From Lachnospiraceae bacterium (GTDB lineage Bacteria > Bacillota > Clostridia > Lachnospirales > Lachnospiraceae): DNA of 18,920 nucleotides. Position numbers and translations under genes: made by a program. Where the stretch lies: contig JAJQIE010000300.1 of assembly GCA_021199395.1 (NCBI GenBank), forward strand, positions 1 to 18,920, read 5' to 3'. Below are positions 1-7,570 of the stretch, piece after piece (position 1 is the first letter of the stretch; the number at the start of each line of letters is the position of its first letter). Below the pieces are notes generated by a model. The model made no database searches, was not told the DNA's origin, and saw only the letters and a program-made list of their open reading frames with translations.

Positions 1-101
1 TCCAGGACTTGACACCCATATTTCAGCATCAGCCCTGCCATCACATCCACGCAGCACTTGAATGCCGCATTATCTCTTGCGTTATCATAATACTTCTTCA
101 T
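1..101 (-). CDS. Partial ORF of unknown function, running off the left edge
   Basis: The minus strand is open from an ATG at 101-99 to the window edge, giving 33 codons. The peptide begins MKKYYDNARDNAAFKCCVDV and continues with MAGLMLKYGCQVL. Its mix of charged and hydrophobic residues looks like real protein. I do not recognise a family. No convincing ribosome binding site precedes the ATG, and the frame stays open a further ten or so codons upstream, so the start is uncertain. It faces away from the recombinase remnant and could be an accessory gene of the same mobile element. It may also be a chance ORF. Confidence 0.3.
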   Translation of the reverse strand, partial: MKKYYDNARDNAAFKCCVDVMAGLMLKYGCQVL

Positions 102-348
102 TACGGCACTGACGAAGCTATGTAAAAGAAATGGCCTTCCGCATCTGACGGTACATAGTCTGCGCCATATGTACGCGACGATTCTGACGGAACAGGGCGT
201 GCCGCTGGTAAAGGTAAGCGCCCTGTTGGGGCACAGCTCTATCCATACGACGTTTGAATATTACTGTGAGGTGATGGATGAGAACGAACGCATTATAAAT
301 TTTATGAATGATTCTTTTGTTGCGAAAGGAGACAGTGAGAGTGTTTGA
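91..348 (+). pseudogene. C-terminal remnant of a tyrosine recombinase/integrase
   Basis: The frame is open from just after a TAA at 88-90 to the TGA at 346-348. From about position 121 it reads like the last part of a tyrosine recombinase: KRNGLPHLTVHSLRHMYATI, with the H-x-L-R-H box, then LLGHSSIHTTFEYY with the second conserved His and the final nucleophile Tyr. The core-binding domain and the first catalytic Arg are missing, and no start codon or ribosome binding site fits, so this is a truncated gene. Homology fades upstream of about 110, which places a rearrangement junction near 100-120, next to the start of the minus-strand ORF. The last codons overlap the GTG start of the next recombinase by 8 nt, so the two were probably a tandem pair in one transcript. 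Confidence 0.8.
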
Positions 349-1660
349 ACTGAAATTACAGAACTATATCGACTGGAATGTAAAACCTGTATTTAAACGG
401 AAAGAACGTGACAGATATGCTTATCGGGTCGTCCTCATTTTTGAGGACGGCTCGAAGCATATAAAGCAACATTCCGGTTTTATGACAAAAAAGGAAGCCG
501 AGGATGCAAGAAAAATAACAATGGGAGAGTTGTCAACCAGAACTTATATTATAAATGACAATGTAAGGCTGGAGGAATTTCTGGAATACTGGCTGGAATA
601 TGAGATCAGGAAACGGGCCGGAAGCAGCAATACCTATGATTCCTATTCCAATATTGCCAGGCATCATATCATTCCGATGCTGGGTAAGAAAAGGCTTACG
701 GAGATTCATAAGGGAGACGTTCAGAGGCTGTATGAGGACCGCGCTGCATATTCCAAGAGTATTGCGAGCCAGACGAAAGTGGTTATGAATGTTTCCCTCC
801 GTTTTGCAGTAACCTCTGGCCTGCTGGCAGTGAATCCGGCGGAGGGAATCATCCTGCCTAAAAGCATAGAATCGAAACCGTATCATACACGGAATATAGA
901 TATGGCAAAAACGCTGAATATGGAACAGATACAGCGTCTTCTGGAAATGAGTGAGGACACCCCGATTCACATGCAGGTGCTGTTTAATGTGTTGATGGGG
1001 CTTCGCAGGCAGGAAATAAACGCGGTGAAGTATTCGGATGTGGATTATATCAACCGGACACTCTCGGCGGAGCGGCAGCTCGGAAAACAGCTGAACCGGG
1101 AACCTTATGGTGTGGATGAAAAACCGGTAACGAAAAAAGAACTGCCTCTGAAAACGATGTCGAGCCGCAGGGTTCTTCCAATTCCTGATTACGTGTTTGA
1201 AGCCATTCTGCAGGAACGAAAAGTTTATGAACGAAACCGCAGTAGAAATGGAAAACGGTTTCTGGATGCGGATTATATCTGCTGCTCGACTTATGGAAAA
1301 CCCAGAAGTAAGGATTTTCATTGGTCCCATTATAAGAAGCTTTTGCAGGATGCCGGACTGCCGGATATTCGCTGGCATGATCTGAGAAGTACCTACTGCA
1401 CGCTGCTCCTGAAAAGCGATTTTAACCCAAAAGCAGTTTCTGAATTGATGGGACACGCCAAGGAGATTATCACGATGGATGTTTACGGTGATAATGCGAA
1501 TATTATTCCGGAAGAGATTCCAGAGTTGCTGTCTTATATGGAGAAGGTCATGCCGCATAGAGAGGAGGCAGAGGATGACGATATTTCTAAAATAGAGATT
1601 GACGTAAGCAGATTTTTGAAGGAAAATAAGAGCGCTGGCTGTGATAAGGACAGTGACTGA
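341..1660 (+). CDS. Tyrosine recombinase/site-specific integrase of a mobile element
   Basis: This 439-residue protein is a complete phage/ICE-type tyrosine recombinase, which breaks and rejoins DNA at attachment sites through a 3'-phosphotyrosine intermediate. An N-terminal arm-type DNA-binding region (about 1-65) is followed by a SAM-like core-binding domain (about 70-165) and the catalytic domain (about 190-390). The catalytic set is visible: Arg222 in GLRRQE, a beta-hairpin Lys near 271 in LKTMSSRR, His346 and Arg349 in HDLRS, His372 in LMGH, and the nucleophile Tyr382 in MDVYG. An acidic tail of about 55 residues follows. I chose GTG 341 because GGAG at 328-331 sits 9 nt upstream; an ATG at 308 in the same frame has no such site. 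It overlaps the stop of the upstream recombinase remnant. It probably belongs to an element lying left of the window. Confidence 0.9.
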   Translation: MFELKLQNYIDWNVKPVFKRKERDRYAYRVVLIFEDGSKHIKQHSGFMTKKEAEDARKITMGELSTRTYIINDNVRLEEFLEYWLEYEIRKRAGSSNTYDSYSNIARHHIIPMLGKKRLTEIHKGDVQRLYEDRAAYSKSIASQTKVVMNVSLRFAVTSGLLAVNPAEGIILPKSIESKPYHTRNIDMAKTLNMEQIQRLLEMSEDTPIHMQVLFNVLMGLRRQEINAVKYSDVDYINRTLSAERQLGKQLNREPYGVDEKPVTKKELPLKTMSSRRVLPIPDYVFEAILQERKVYERNRSRNGKRFLDADYICCSTYGKPRSKDFHWSHYKKLLQDAGLPDIRWHDLRSTYCTLLLKSDFNPKAVSELMGHAKEIITMDVYGDNANIIPEEIPELLSYMEKVMPHREEAEDDDISKIEIDVSRFLKENKSAGCDKDSD

Positions 1661-1666
1661 AAGAAC

Positions 1667-1720
1667 ATTTCCGGAAATCAAACATGCGATACTTGTTTTT
1701 GACGTAAACTGGTCACCAGT
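1667..1720. repeat. Two short perfect palindromes after the integrase
   Basis: ATTTCCGGAAAT (1667-1678) is a perfect 12-bp palindrome only 7 nt after the integrase stop. ACTGGTCACCAGT (1708-1720) is a 13-bp palindrome around a central C. Their starts are 41 bp apart, about four helical turns. The second is followed by GTCGGGTTTT and might form a weak terminator with bulged flanks. Alternatively, both may be recombinase or regulator binding sites near an attachment site. No function can be assigned from sequence alone. Confidence 0.4.
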
Positions 1721-1759
1721 GTCGGGTTTTCTATGTGCAATAATATGAATGACAGTATT

Positions 1760-1773
1760 AGAACCTATGTTCG
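1760..1773. promoter_or_regulatory. LexA/DinR (SOS) box upstream of uvrB-uvrA
   Basis: GAACCTATGTTC at 1761-1772 has perfect GAAC/GTTC half-sites with a 4-bp spacer, the core of the Gram-positive LexA operator (CGAACRNRYGTTYG type). The flanking bases are A and G, so it is slightly off the full consensus. It lies about 10 bp upstream of the -35 element of the uvrB promoter. uvrB and uvrA are classical SOS genes in Firmicutes, so the position fits damage-inducible control. A box upstream of -35, rather than between -35 and -10, is less usual. Confidence 0.8.
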
Positions 1774-1782
1774 ATTTGCGTA

Positions 1783-1811
1783 TAGACATGCGTGATAAAA
1801 TCTGTTATACT
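1783..1811 (+). promoter_or_regulatory. Sigma-A-type promoter for uvrB-uvrA
   Basis: TAGACA (1783-1788) matches the -35 consensus at five of six bases. A 17-bp spacer leads to TATACT (1806-1811), also five of six. Transcription would start near 1818, giving a leader of about 230 nt before uvrB. The nearby SOS box supports this as the damage-controlled promoter. Confidence 0.7.
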
Positions 1812-1865
1812 GTCTGCATGGTTTTACTACTTCCGCACAGTCTGAAAAATTAAAAGTGGTGACCA

Positions 1866-1919
1866 AAATTCGTCGAGAGCGGATTTTTCCAAAAACTGAG
1901 AATGTGGCTCGACGAATTT
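1866..1919. repeat. 12-bp inverted repeat in the uvrB leader
   Basis: AAATTCGTCGAG (1866-1877) and CTCGACGAATTT (1908-1919) are exact reverse complements separated by 30 nt. In RNA they would form the first of three stem-loops in the uvrB leader. No T-run follows, so it is not a simple terminator. It could equally be a DNA site left by a mobile element. Confidence 0.65.
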
Positions 1920-1959
1920 CTGCCTGATAGACGAACTTTTTTACTATGGAATTTAGAAA

Positions 1960-2001
1960 GCCGCGCCATGCAGAATCGCGCTTTATGCGCGATGGCGCGG
2001 C
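1960..2001. repeat. GC-rich long stem-loop in the uvrB leader
   Basis: GCCGCGCC (1960-1967) pairs with GGCGCGGC (1994-2001), and inside it ATCGCGC (1975-1981) pairs with GCGCGAT (1987-1993) around a 5-nt loop. A 7-nt bulge lies on the 5' side. The 15 pairs are mostly G-C, so the structure should be very stable in RNA or as a DNA cruciform. The sequence resembles REP-like intergenic palindromes, but no second copy occurs in this window. Confidence 0.65.
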
Positions 2002-2007
2002 CTGCAT

Positions 2008-2030
2008 CCCGATTCACTTCGTGAATCAGG
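2008..2030. repeat. Stem-loop just upstream of the uvrB ribosome binding site
   Basis: GATTCAC (2011-2017), a TTC loop and GTGAATC (2021-2027) make a perfect 7-bp hairpin. Two more pairs flank a single mismatch, extending it to 2008-2030. It ends about 10 nt before the GAGGTG ribosome binding site of uvrB, so it could affect translation initiation or stabilise the mRNA 5' region. Confidence 0.6.
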
Positions 2031-2051
2031 ACAATTTTCGAGGTGATTTTT

Positions 2052-4052
2052 GTGCAGTCTGAACAAAAACCTTTTGTTTTACACAGCGAATACCAGCCCA
2101 CCGGCGACCAGCCGCAGGCGATTAAAGAACTCGTTCAAGGGTTCAAAGAAGGCAATCAATTCGAGACTTTGCTGGGCGTCACAGGCTCCGGGAAGACGTT
2201 TACGATGGCGAATGTCATCGAACAGCTGCAGAAGCCGACTTTGGTAATAGCGCACAATAAAACCCTTGCTGCCCAACTCTATGGAGAATTCAAAGAATTT
2301 TTCCCTGAGAATGCAGTCGAGTATTTTGTGTCCTACTATGATTACTATCAGCCAGAGGCGTATGTCCCGTCCTCAGATACTTATATTGCGAAGGATTCCG
2401 CGATCAATGATGAAATTGATAAGCTGCGGCTATCCGCGACAGCTTCTCTGGTGGAGCGGCGGGACGTCATTATTGTAGCGAGCGTTTCCTGTATTTACGG
2501 TCTGGGCAGCCCGGCGGATTACAAGGATCTGGTTCTGTATTTGCGTCAGGGTCAGGAACGGGATCGGGATGAGATTTTAAGGAAGCTGATTGATATTCAG
2601 TATGACCGCAATGAGATGGATTTTCACCGGGGGACATTTCGAGTGCACGGGGACGTGCTGGAGATTTTTCCTGCGAATGCGGATGACTATGCGTACAGAG
2701 TAGAGTTTTTTGGGGATGAGATTGACCGGATTACAGAGATAGATGTGCTGACCGGACAGATAAAAAAAGGTCTGGAGTTTATTGCGGTATTTCCGGCATC
2801 CCACTATGTAGTACCGATGGAAAAAATCCTGAAAGCAGCGGATGCGATTGAGGAAGAATTAAAGGAGCGTGTGGAGTATTTCAAAAGCGAGGACAAGCTG
2901 ATTGAGGCGCAGCGGATCGCGGAGCGGACAAATTTTGACGTAGAGATGCTGCGTGAGACCGGATTCTGTTCCGGAGTGGAGAATTATTCGAGACATCTGG
3001 CAGGGCTTCCCGCGGGGGCGACACCTCACACGCTGATGGACTATTTCGGGGATGATTTTCTGATGATCATCGACGAGTCGCATAAGACGGTTCCGCAGAT
3101 CCGTGCGATGTATGTCGGCGACCAGTCTCGTAAGACGACGCTGGTGGATTATGGGTTTCGCCTGCCCTCGGCGAAGGACAATCGTCCCTTGAACTTTGGG
3201 GAGTTCGAGACTAAAATAGACCAGCTCATGTTTGTATCCGCGACGCCGGGCGACTATGAGGAAGAGCATGAGCTGCTTCGCGCAGAGCAGATTATCCGTC
3301 CGACCGGGCTTCTGGATCCGCGCGTGGAGGTGCGTCCGGTGGAAGGGCAGATTGACGACCTCATTGGAGAGATTAATAAAGAGACGGCGGCAGGAAATAA
3401 GATTCTGGTGACGACGTTGACCAAGCGAATGGCGGAGGATCTGACGGATTATATGAAGGAGGTCGGAATCCGTGTGCGATATCTCCACTCGGATATTGAT
3501 ACACTGGAACGTACGGAAATCATTCGGGATATGCGGCTGGATGTGTTTGACGTGTTAGTAGGAATCAACCTGTTGCGGGAGGGACTGGATATTCCGGAGA
3601 TTTCTCTGGTTGCGATCCTGGATGCGGACAAGGAAGGATTTCTGCGCTCCTCTGTTTCTCTGATCCAGACAATCGGGCGTGCTGCCAGGAATGCACAGGG
3701 GCATGTGATCATGTATGCGGATACGGTCACGGATTCCATGAGAGCGGCGATCGATGAGACGCAGAGAAGGCGTGAGCTGCAGGAAAAATACAACGAGGAG
3801 CATGGCATTACGCCACAGACAATTAAGAAGGCGGTTCGTGATCTTATCAGCATTTCGAAGGAGCTGGCGAAGGAAGAGGTGCGGATGGAGAAGGATCCGG
3901 AGTCCATGGATCGCAGGGAACTGGAAAAGCTGATCGCGGATGTACAGAAGAAGATGAAAAAAGCGGCTTCAGAACTGGATTTCGAGACGGCTGCAGAGCT
4001 GCGTGACCGGATGATCCTGCTGAAGAGGCATCTGCAGGAGCTGGATGATTGA
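2052..4052 (+). CDS. uvrB: Excinuclease ABC subunit UvrB
   Basis: UvrB (666 residues, normal length) is the central helicase-like subunit of nucleotide excision repair. It receives damaged DNA from UvrA, verifies the lesion and recruits UvrC. Walker A is GVTGSGKT at 42-49. The damage-probing beta-hairpin is [10 protein letters not shown] at 95-104. The Walker B-type box is DESH at 341-344, and helicase motifs with QTIGRAARN lie in the C-terminal half. The last about 40 residues (from 628) form the UVR motif that binds UvrC. I chose GTG 2052 because GAGGTG at 2040-2045 lies 6 nt upstream; another in-frame GTG at 2043 overlaps that site. A LexA box and promoter lie upstream, and uvrA follows after about 116 nt without a terminator, so the two are probably co-transcribed. 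Confidence 0.97.
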   Translation: MQSEQKPFVLHSEYQPTGDQPQAIKELVQGFKEGNQFETLLGVTGSGKTFTMANVIEQLQKPTLVIAHNKTLAAQLYGEFKEFFPENAVEYFVSYYDYYQPEAYVPSSDTYIAKDSAINDEIDKLRLSATASLVERRDVIIVASVSCIYGLGSPADYKDLVLYLRQGQERDRDEILRKLIDIQYDRNEMDFHRGTFRVHGDVLEIFPANADDYAYRVEFFGDEIDRITEIDVLTGQIKKGLEFIAVFPASHYVVPMEKILKAADAIEEELKERVEYFKSEDKLIEAQRIAERTNFDVEMLRETGFCSGVENYSRHLAGLPAGATPHTLMDYFGDDFLMIIDESHKTVPQIRAMYVGDQSRKTTLVDYGFRLPSAKDNRPLNFGEFETKIDQLMFVSATPGDYEEEHELLRAEQIIRPTGLLDPRVEVRPVEGQIDDLIGEINKETAAGNKILVTTLTKRMAEDLTDYMKEVGIRVRYLHSDIDTLERTEIIRDMRLDVFDVLVGINLLREGLDIPEISLVAILDADKEGFLRSSVSLIQTIGRAARNAQGHVIMYADTVTDSMRAAIDETQRRRELQEKYNEEHGITPQTIKKAVRDLISISKELAKEEVRMEKDPESMDRRELEKLIADVQKKMKKAASELDFETAAELRDRMILLKRHLQELDD

Positions 4053-4168
4053 AGAATGGAAGCATATTGTAACATTTACGGCATCCCATCCGGAAAAGGA
4101 TAGAAATGATTGGGATGACACAGGAATGTCAGAACATGGACAGATACGGATGGAAAAGGGAAATGATA

Positions 4169-7060
4169 ATGGATGAAAAAGCGAATTTGAAAAACAGTGC
4201 GAAGGCATACGAGCATACAGAAATGGTAGACACAACAGACAGGAAACAGTTTATCAGAATACGCGGCGCAAATGAGCACAATCTGAAAAATATCAGTCTG
4301 GATATTCCGCGGAATCAATTTGTCGTGCTCACCGGTCTGTCCGGTTCGGGCAAATCCTCGCTTGCGTTTGATACAATCTACGCGGAGGGACAGCGGAGAT
4401 ATATGGAGTCACTCTCCTCATACGCACGCCAGTTTCTGGGACAGATGGAGAAGCCGGATGTTGAGAGTATTGAAGGACTTCCTCCGGCAATTTCCATCGA
4501 TCAGAAGACAACGAATCGTAATCCCCGTTCAACGGTCGGCACAGTGACGGAGATTTATGATTATTTCCGGCTCTTATATGCGCGAATCGGCGTCCCACAC
4601 TGTCCGAAATGCGGACGTGAGATTCGAAAGCAGAGTGTAGATCAGATGGTAGACCAGATCATGGCGCTGCCGGAGCGAACCCGTATCCAGCTTCTGGCGC
4701 CGGTAGTGCGCGGACGCAAGGGCGAGCATGTAAAGCTGCTGGACCAGGCGAGGCGCAGCGGTTATGTGCGTGTGCGGATTGACGGCAATATGTATGAGCT
4801 GTCCGAGGAGATTAAGCTGGAAAAAAATATCAAGCACAATATTGAGATCGTGGTAGACCGCCTGGTGGTAAAGCCGGGGATTGAAAAGCGGCTGACTGAC
4901 TCCATGGAGACTGTGCTTCAGCTTGCGGGTGGGCTTGGGCTTGTGGATATCCAGGATGGAGAGACGATGAGCTTCAGCCAGAGCTTTTCCTGCCCGGACT
5001 GCAACATCAGCATAGAGGAGATCGAGCCGAGAAGCTTCTCTTTTAACAATCCGTTCGGTGCTTGCCCGGATTGCTTTGGCCTGGGATATAAGATGGAATT
5101 TGACATTGACCTGATGATACCGGATCGCTCCCTGAGCATTCTGGACGGAGCTATTGTGGTGACCGGCTGGCAGTCCTGCACAGATACCGGCAGCTTTACC
5201 AGGGCAATTCTCGACGCTCTGGCAAAGGAGTACAGCTTTGATCTGAGTACGCCGTTCGAGCAGCTTCCTCCCGATATTCAGGATATGCTGATTCATGGGA
5301 CAAACGGCAGGGAGGTGAAAGTGCATTATAAGGGGCAGCGTGGCGTCGGAGTCTATGATGTTGCCTTTGAGGGGCTGATAAAAAATGTTGAGCGGCGTTA
5401 TCGTGAGACATCATCGGATTATACGAAGCAGGAATATGAGAGCTTTATGCGTATTACTCCGTGCAAAGCCTGCAGGGGGCAGCGCCTGAAGCCTTCTGCG
5501 CTGGCTGTGACGGTGGGCGGAAAAAATATTCATGAGATCACATCCATGTCCATTGGGGATCTTCAGCAGTTTCTGTCACATCTGGAGCTTGGCGGGCAGC
5601 AGATGATGATCGGTGCTCAGATATTAAAGGAAATTCGGGCACGCATCGGATTCCTGGTCAATGTAGGACTGGAATACCTGAGCCTTGCACGTGCGACCGG
5701 CACTCTTTCAGGCGGCGAGGCGCAGCGTATCCGTCTGGCAACGCAGATTGGCTCCGGCCTGGTCGGCGTGGCTTATATTCTGGATGAGCCGAGCATCGGC
5801 CTCCACCAGAGAGACAATGACAAGCTTCTGCGCACCCTGAATAGCCTGAAGGATCTGGGGAATACGCTGATTGTAGTTGAGCACGATGAAGATACAATGT
5901 ATGCTGCGGATTATATTGTGGATATTGGACCGGGAGCGGGGGAGCACGGAGGAGAGGTCGTAGCGACCGGCACAGCGGAGGACTTAAAAAATTGTCCTGA
6001 GTCTGTCACTGGGGCGTATTTGAGTCGACGGCTTTTTATTCCGGTACCGCAGACGCGAAGGACGCCGACCGGCTGGCTGGAGGTGCGCGGCGCACAGGAG
6101 AACAACCTCAAGAATATCAACGTCAAAATTCCGCTTGGTGTGATGACCTGTGTGACGGGAGTGTCAGGCTCAGGCAAAAGCTCATTGATCAATGAAATTG
6201 TCTATAAGCGTCTGGCAAAGGATCTGAATCGGGCGAGGACGATTCCGGGTAAACACAAAGCGATTCTTGGCATCCGGCAGTTGGATAAGGTAATCAATAT
6301 CGACCAGTCTCCGATTGGGCGTACTCCGCGTTCTAATCCGGCGACCTACACGGGTGTTTTTGATATGATCCGCGATCTGTTTGCCTCGACTGCGGACGCA
6401 AAGGCGCGGGGCTATAAAAAGGGGCGGTTCAGCTTTAATATTAAAGGAGGGCGCTGCGAGGCCTGCGCCGGGGACGGAATTCTGAAAATTGAAATGCATT
6501 TTCTGCCGGATGTGTATGTACCCTGTGAGGTCTGCCACGGCAGGCGCTACAATCGGGAGACACTGGAGGTAAAATATAAGGGAAAATCTATTTATGATGT
6601 ATTGGATATGACGGTAGAGGAGGCTCTGAAATTTTTTGAACCGGTTCCATCTATTCGCCGTAAGATTGAGACGCTGAATGACGTCGGCCTTTCCTACATC
6701 AAGCTCGGACAGCCGTCTATAACACTTTCGGGCGGCGAGGCACAGCGCATCAAGCTGGCGACAGAGCTTAGCCGCCGCAGTACCGGAAAGACGATTTATA
6801 TTCTGGACGAGCCGACGACCGGCCTGCATTTTGCGGATGTTCACAAGCTGGTGGATATTTTGCGTCGGCTGACGGAAGGCGGCAATACGGTTATCGTCAT
6901 TGAACATAACCTGGATGTAATCAAGACTGCGGATTATATCATTGACCTTGGACCTGAGGGCGGTGACCGTGGAGGTACGGTAATTGCGGAAGGGACACCG
7001 GAAGAGATTGCGAAGGACCCGCATTCCTATACCGGAATGTACGTGGCGAAATATCTGTAA
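4169..7060 (+). CDS. uvrA: Excinuclease ABC subunit UvrA
   Basis: UvrA (963 residues) is the damage-sensing ABC-type ATPase that loads UvrB on DNA. Both nucleotide-binding modules are complete: Walker A GLSGSGKS at 56-63 and GVSGSGKS at 664-671, with LSGGEAQRI signatures near 513 and 853. Zinc modules are intact, with Cys pairs at 275/278 and 299/302 and the C-terminal finger at 763/766 and 786/789. I chose ATG 4169, which has AAAAGGG 8 nt upstream; ATG 4163 is too close to that site and ATG 4106 has no good site. This leaves about 30 residues before the usual family start ([15 protein letters not shown]), so ATG 4223 is a possible alternative. A strong terminator follows the stop codon. Confidence 0.97.
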   Translation: MDEKANLKNSAKAYEHTEMVDTTDRKQFIRIRGANEHNLKNISLDIPRNQFVVLTGLSGSGKSSLAFDTIYAEGQRRYMESLSSYARQFLGQMEKPDVESIEGLPPAISIDQKTTNRNPRSTVGTVTEIYDYFRLLYARIGVPHCPKCGREIRKQSVDQMVDQIMALPERTRIQLLAPVVRGRKGEHVKLLDQARRSGYVRVRIDGNMYELSEEIKLEKNIKHNIEIVVDRLVVKPGIEKRLTDSMETVLQLAGGLGLVDIQDGETMSFSQSFSCPDCNISIEEIEPRSFSFNNPFGACPDCFGLGYKMEFDIDLMIPDRSLSILDGAIVVTGWQSCTDTGSFTRAILDALAKEYSFDLSTPFEQLPPDIQDMLIHGTNGREVKVHYKGQRGVGVYDVAFEGLIKNVERRYRETSSDYTKQEYESFMRITPCKACRGQRLKPSALAVTVGGKNIHEITSMSIGDLQQFLSHLELGGQQMMIGAQILKEIRARIGFLVNVGLEYLSLARATGTLSGGEAQRIRLATQIGSGLVGVAYILDEPSIGLHQRDNDKLLRTLNSLKDLGNTLIVVEHDEDTMYAADYIVDIGPGAGEHGGEVVATGTAEDLKNCPESVTGAYLSRRLFIPVPQTRRTPTGWLEVRGAQENNLKNINVKIPLGVMTCVTGVSGSGKSSLINEIVYKRLAKDLNRARTIPGKHKAILGIRQLDKVINIDQSPIGRTPRSNPATYTGVFDMIRDLFASTADAKARGYKKGRFSFNIKGGRCEACAGDGILKIEMHFLPDVYVPCEVCHGRRYNRETLEVKYKGKSIYDVLDMTVEEALKFFEPVPSIRRKIETLNDVGLSYIKLGQPSITLSGGEAQRIKLATELSRRSTGKTIYILDEPTTGLHFADVHKLVDILRRLTEGGNTVIVIEHNLDVIKTADYIIDLGPEGGDRGGTVIAEGTPEEIAKDPHSYTGMYVAKYL

Positions 7061-7092
7061 AAATATATGCCGTGAATGAAAGCTTTGCAGAC

Positions 7093-7122
7093 GAAAAAAC
7101 CTGACCTAAGTCAGGTTTTTTC
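7093..7122 (+). terminator. Rho-independent terminator after uvrA
   Basis: GAAAAAACCTGAC (7093-7105), a CTAA loop and GTCAGGTTTTTTC (7110-7122) form a perfect 13-bp stem ending in a run of six T. It begins about 30 nt after the uvrA stop and should end the uvrBA transcript. The flanking A-run means it may also work on the opposite strand. Confidence 0.93.
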
Positions 7123-7203
7123 AGGAAAGAGAAAAATTTGGGTTGAAAAATGTTTTTGCCCTGTCCGGGTTGGCTTCCCATTCAGGAAAATGTTTGAGGG
7201 AGT

Positions 7204-7231
7204 ACTTGGCAGCGTGTGGGAGCTGCCAAGT
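7204..7231. repeat. 10-bp hairpin in the uvrA-mreB intergenic region
   Basis: ACTTGGCAGC (7204-7213) and GCTGCCAAGT (7222-7231) pair perfectly around an 8-nt purine-rich loop. TGTGAG follows, not a T-run, so this is unlikely to be a terminator. It may be part of a small RNA or a protein-binding site. Confidence 0.6.
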
Positions 7232-7245
7232 GTGAGTTATGAAAT

Positions 7246-7266
7246 ATATTAGCTCCTCGCTAATAT
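7246..7266. repeat. 8-bp hairpin in the uvrA-mreB intergenic region
   Basis: ATATTAGC (7246-7253) and GCTAATAT (7259-7266) pair perfectly around TCCTC. The loop TCCTC is complementary to a GAGGA-type Shine-Dalgarno sequence. The TATACT at 7270-7275 directly after it resembles a -10 box, but no matching -35 is visible. Confidence 0.5.
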
Positions 7267-7392
7267 GTGTATACTATAAAATGCAAATGTGTTTAAAGTA
7301 TGACAATTTTATAAAAAAAGCTGAAAGAAGATTAAGAAATCCAGAAAGAATAATGCTTTAAAAATTAGTAATAAAATACGGATGAAAAAGAA

Positions 7393-7422
7393 TTTCCAAT
7401 TTCAGGTATAGTGTGATAAGAT
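7393..7422 (+). promoter_or_regulatory. Possible promoter for mreB-recD2-comF
   Basis: TTTCCA (7393-7398) and TAAGAT (7417-7422) are separated by 18 bp and are moderate -35/-10 matches. They follow an AT-rich tract that could act as an UP element. A promoter is needed somewhere between the uvrA terminator and mreB, but this exact choice is weak. Confidence 0.35.
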
Positions 7423-7522
7423 GGTGGAAGAATAACTATAAGAAAAAAGATGCGTATGGCGTATGAGACGGAAATGCTTCTCGAAGGCTCAGCCCTGTGC
7501 GGATTAGTCGATTATAAAGGAT

Positions 7523-7552
7523 GTACACGGGGACGGAATCGTCGCTGTGTAC
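7523..7552 (+). promoter_or_regulatory. Leader hairpin just before the mreB ribosome binding site
   Basis: GTACACGGGGACG (7523-7535) pairs with CGTCGCTGTGTAC (7540-7552) around a 4-nt GAAT loop, with one G-T wobble and one G-G mismatch. The stem ends directly at the GGAAAGGGG ribosome binding site (7553-7561). It could influence access of ribosomes to mreB. No alternative pairing partner was identified. Confidence 0.5.
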
Positions 7553-7570
7553 GGAAAGGGGTTTGTATTT

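Larger units (their letters stand above)
7123..7570. other. Long non-coding stretch between uvrA and mreB
   Basis: About 450 bases carry no supportable ORF. The middle (about 7240-7450) is strongly AT-rich. The stretch contains two perfect hairpins (7204-7231 and 7246-7266), one possible promoter (7393-7422) and a leader hairpin next to the mreB ribosome binding site. I see no match to a known riboswitch, T-box or tRNA by eye. A small RNA from the hairpin region is possible but unproven. Confidence 0.5.

Noticed and set aside
533..1789. 418-codon minus-strand ORF opposite the integrase
   Set aside because: It is antisense to a protein with complete recombinase motifs, and its translation is rich in His, Arg, Phe and Ile with no recognisable domain. 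It is a shadow of the integrase codons.
6182..7024. 280-codon minus-strand ORF within uvrA
   Set aside because: It is antisense to highly conserved UvrA sequence and has no domain of its own.
7270..7275. TATACT as a promoter -10 for mreB
   Set aside because: No acceptable -35 lies 16-18 bp upstream; that position is inside the ATATTAGC hairpin.
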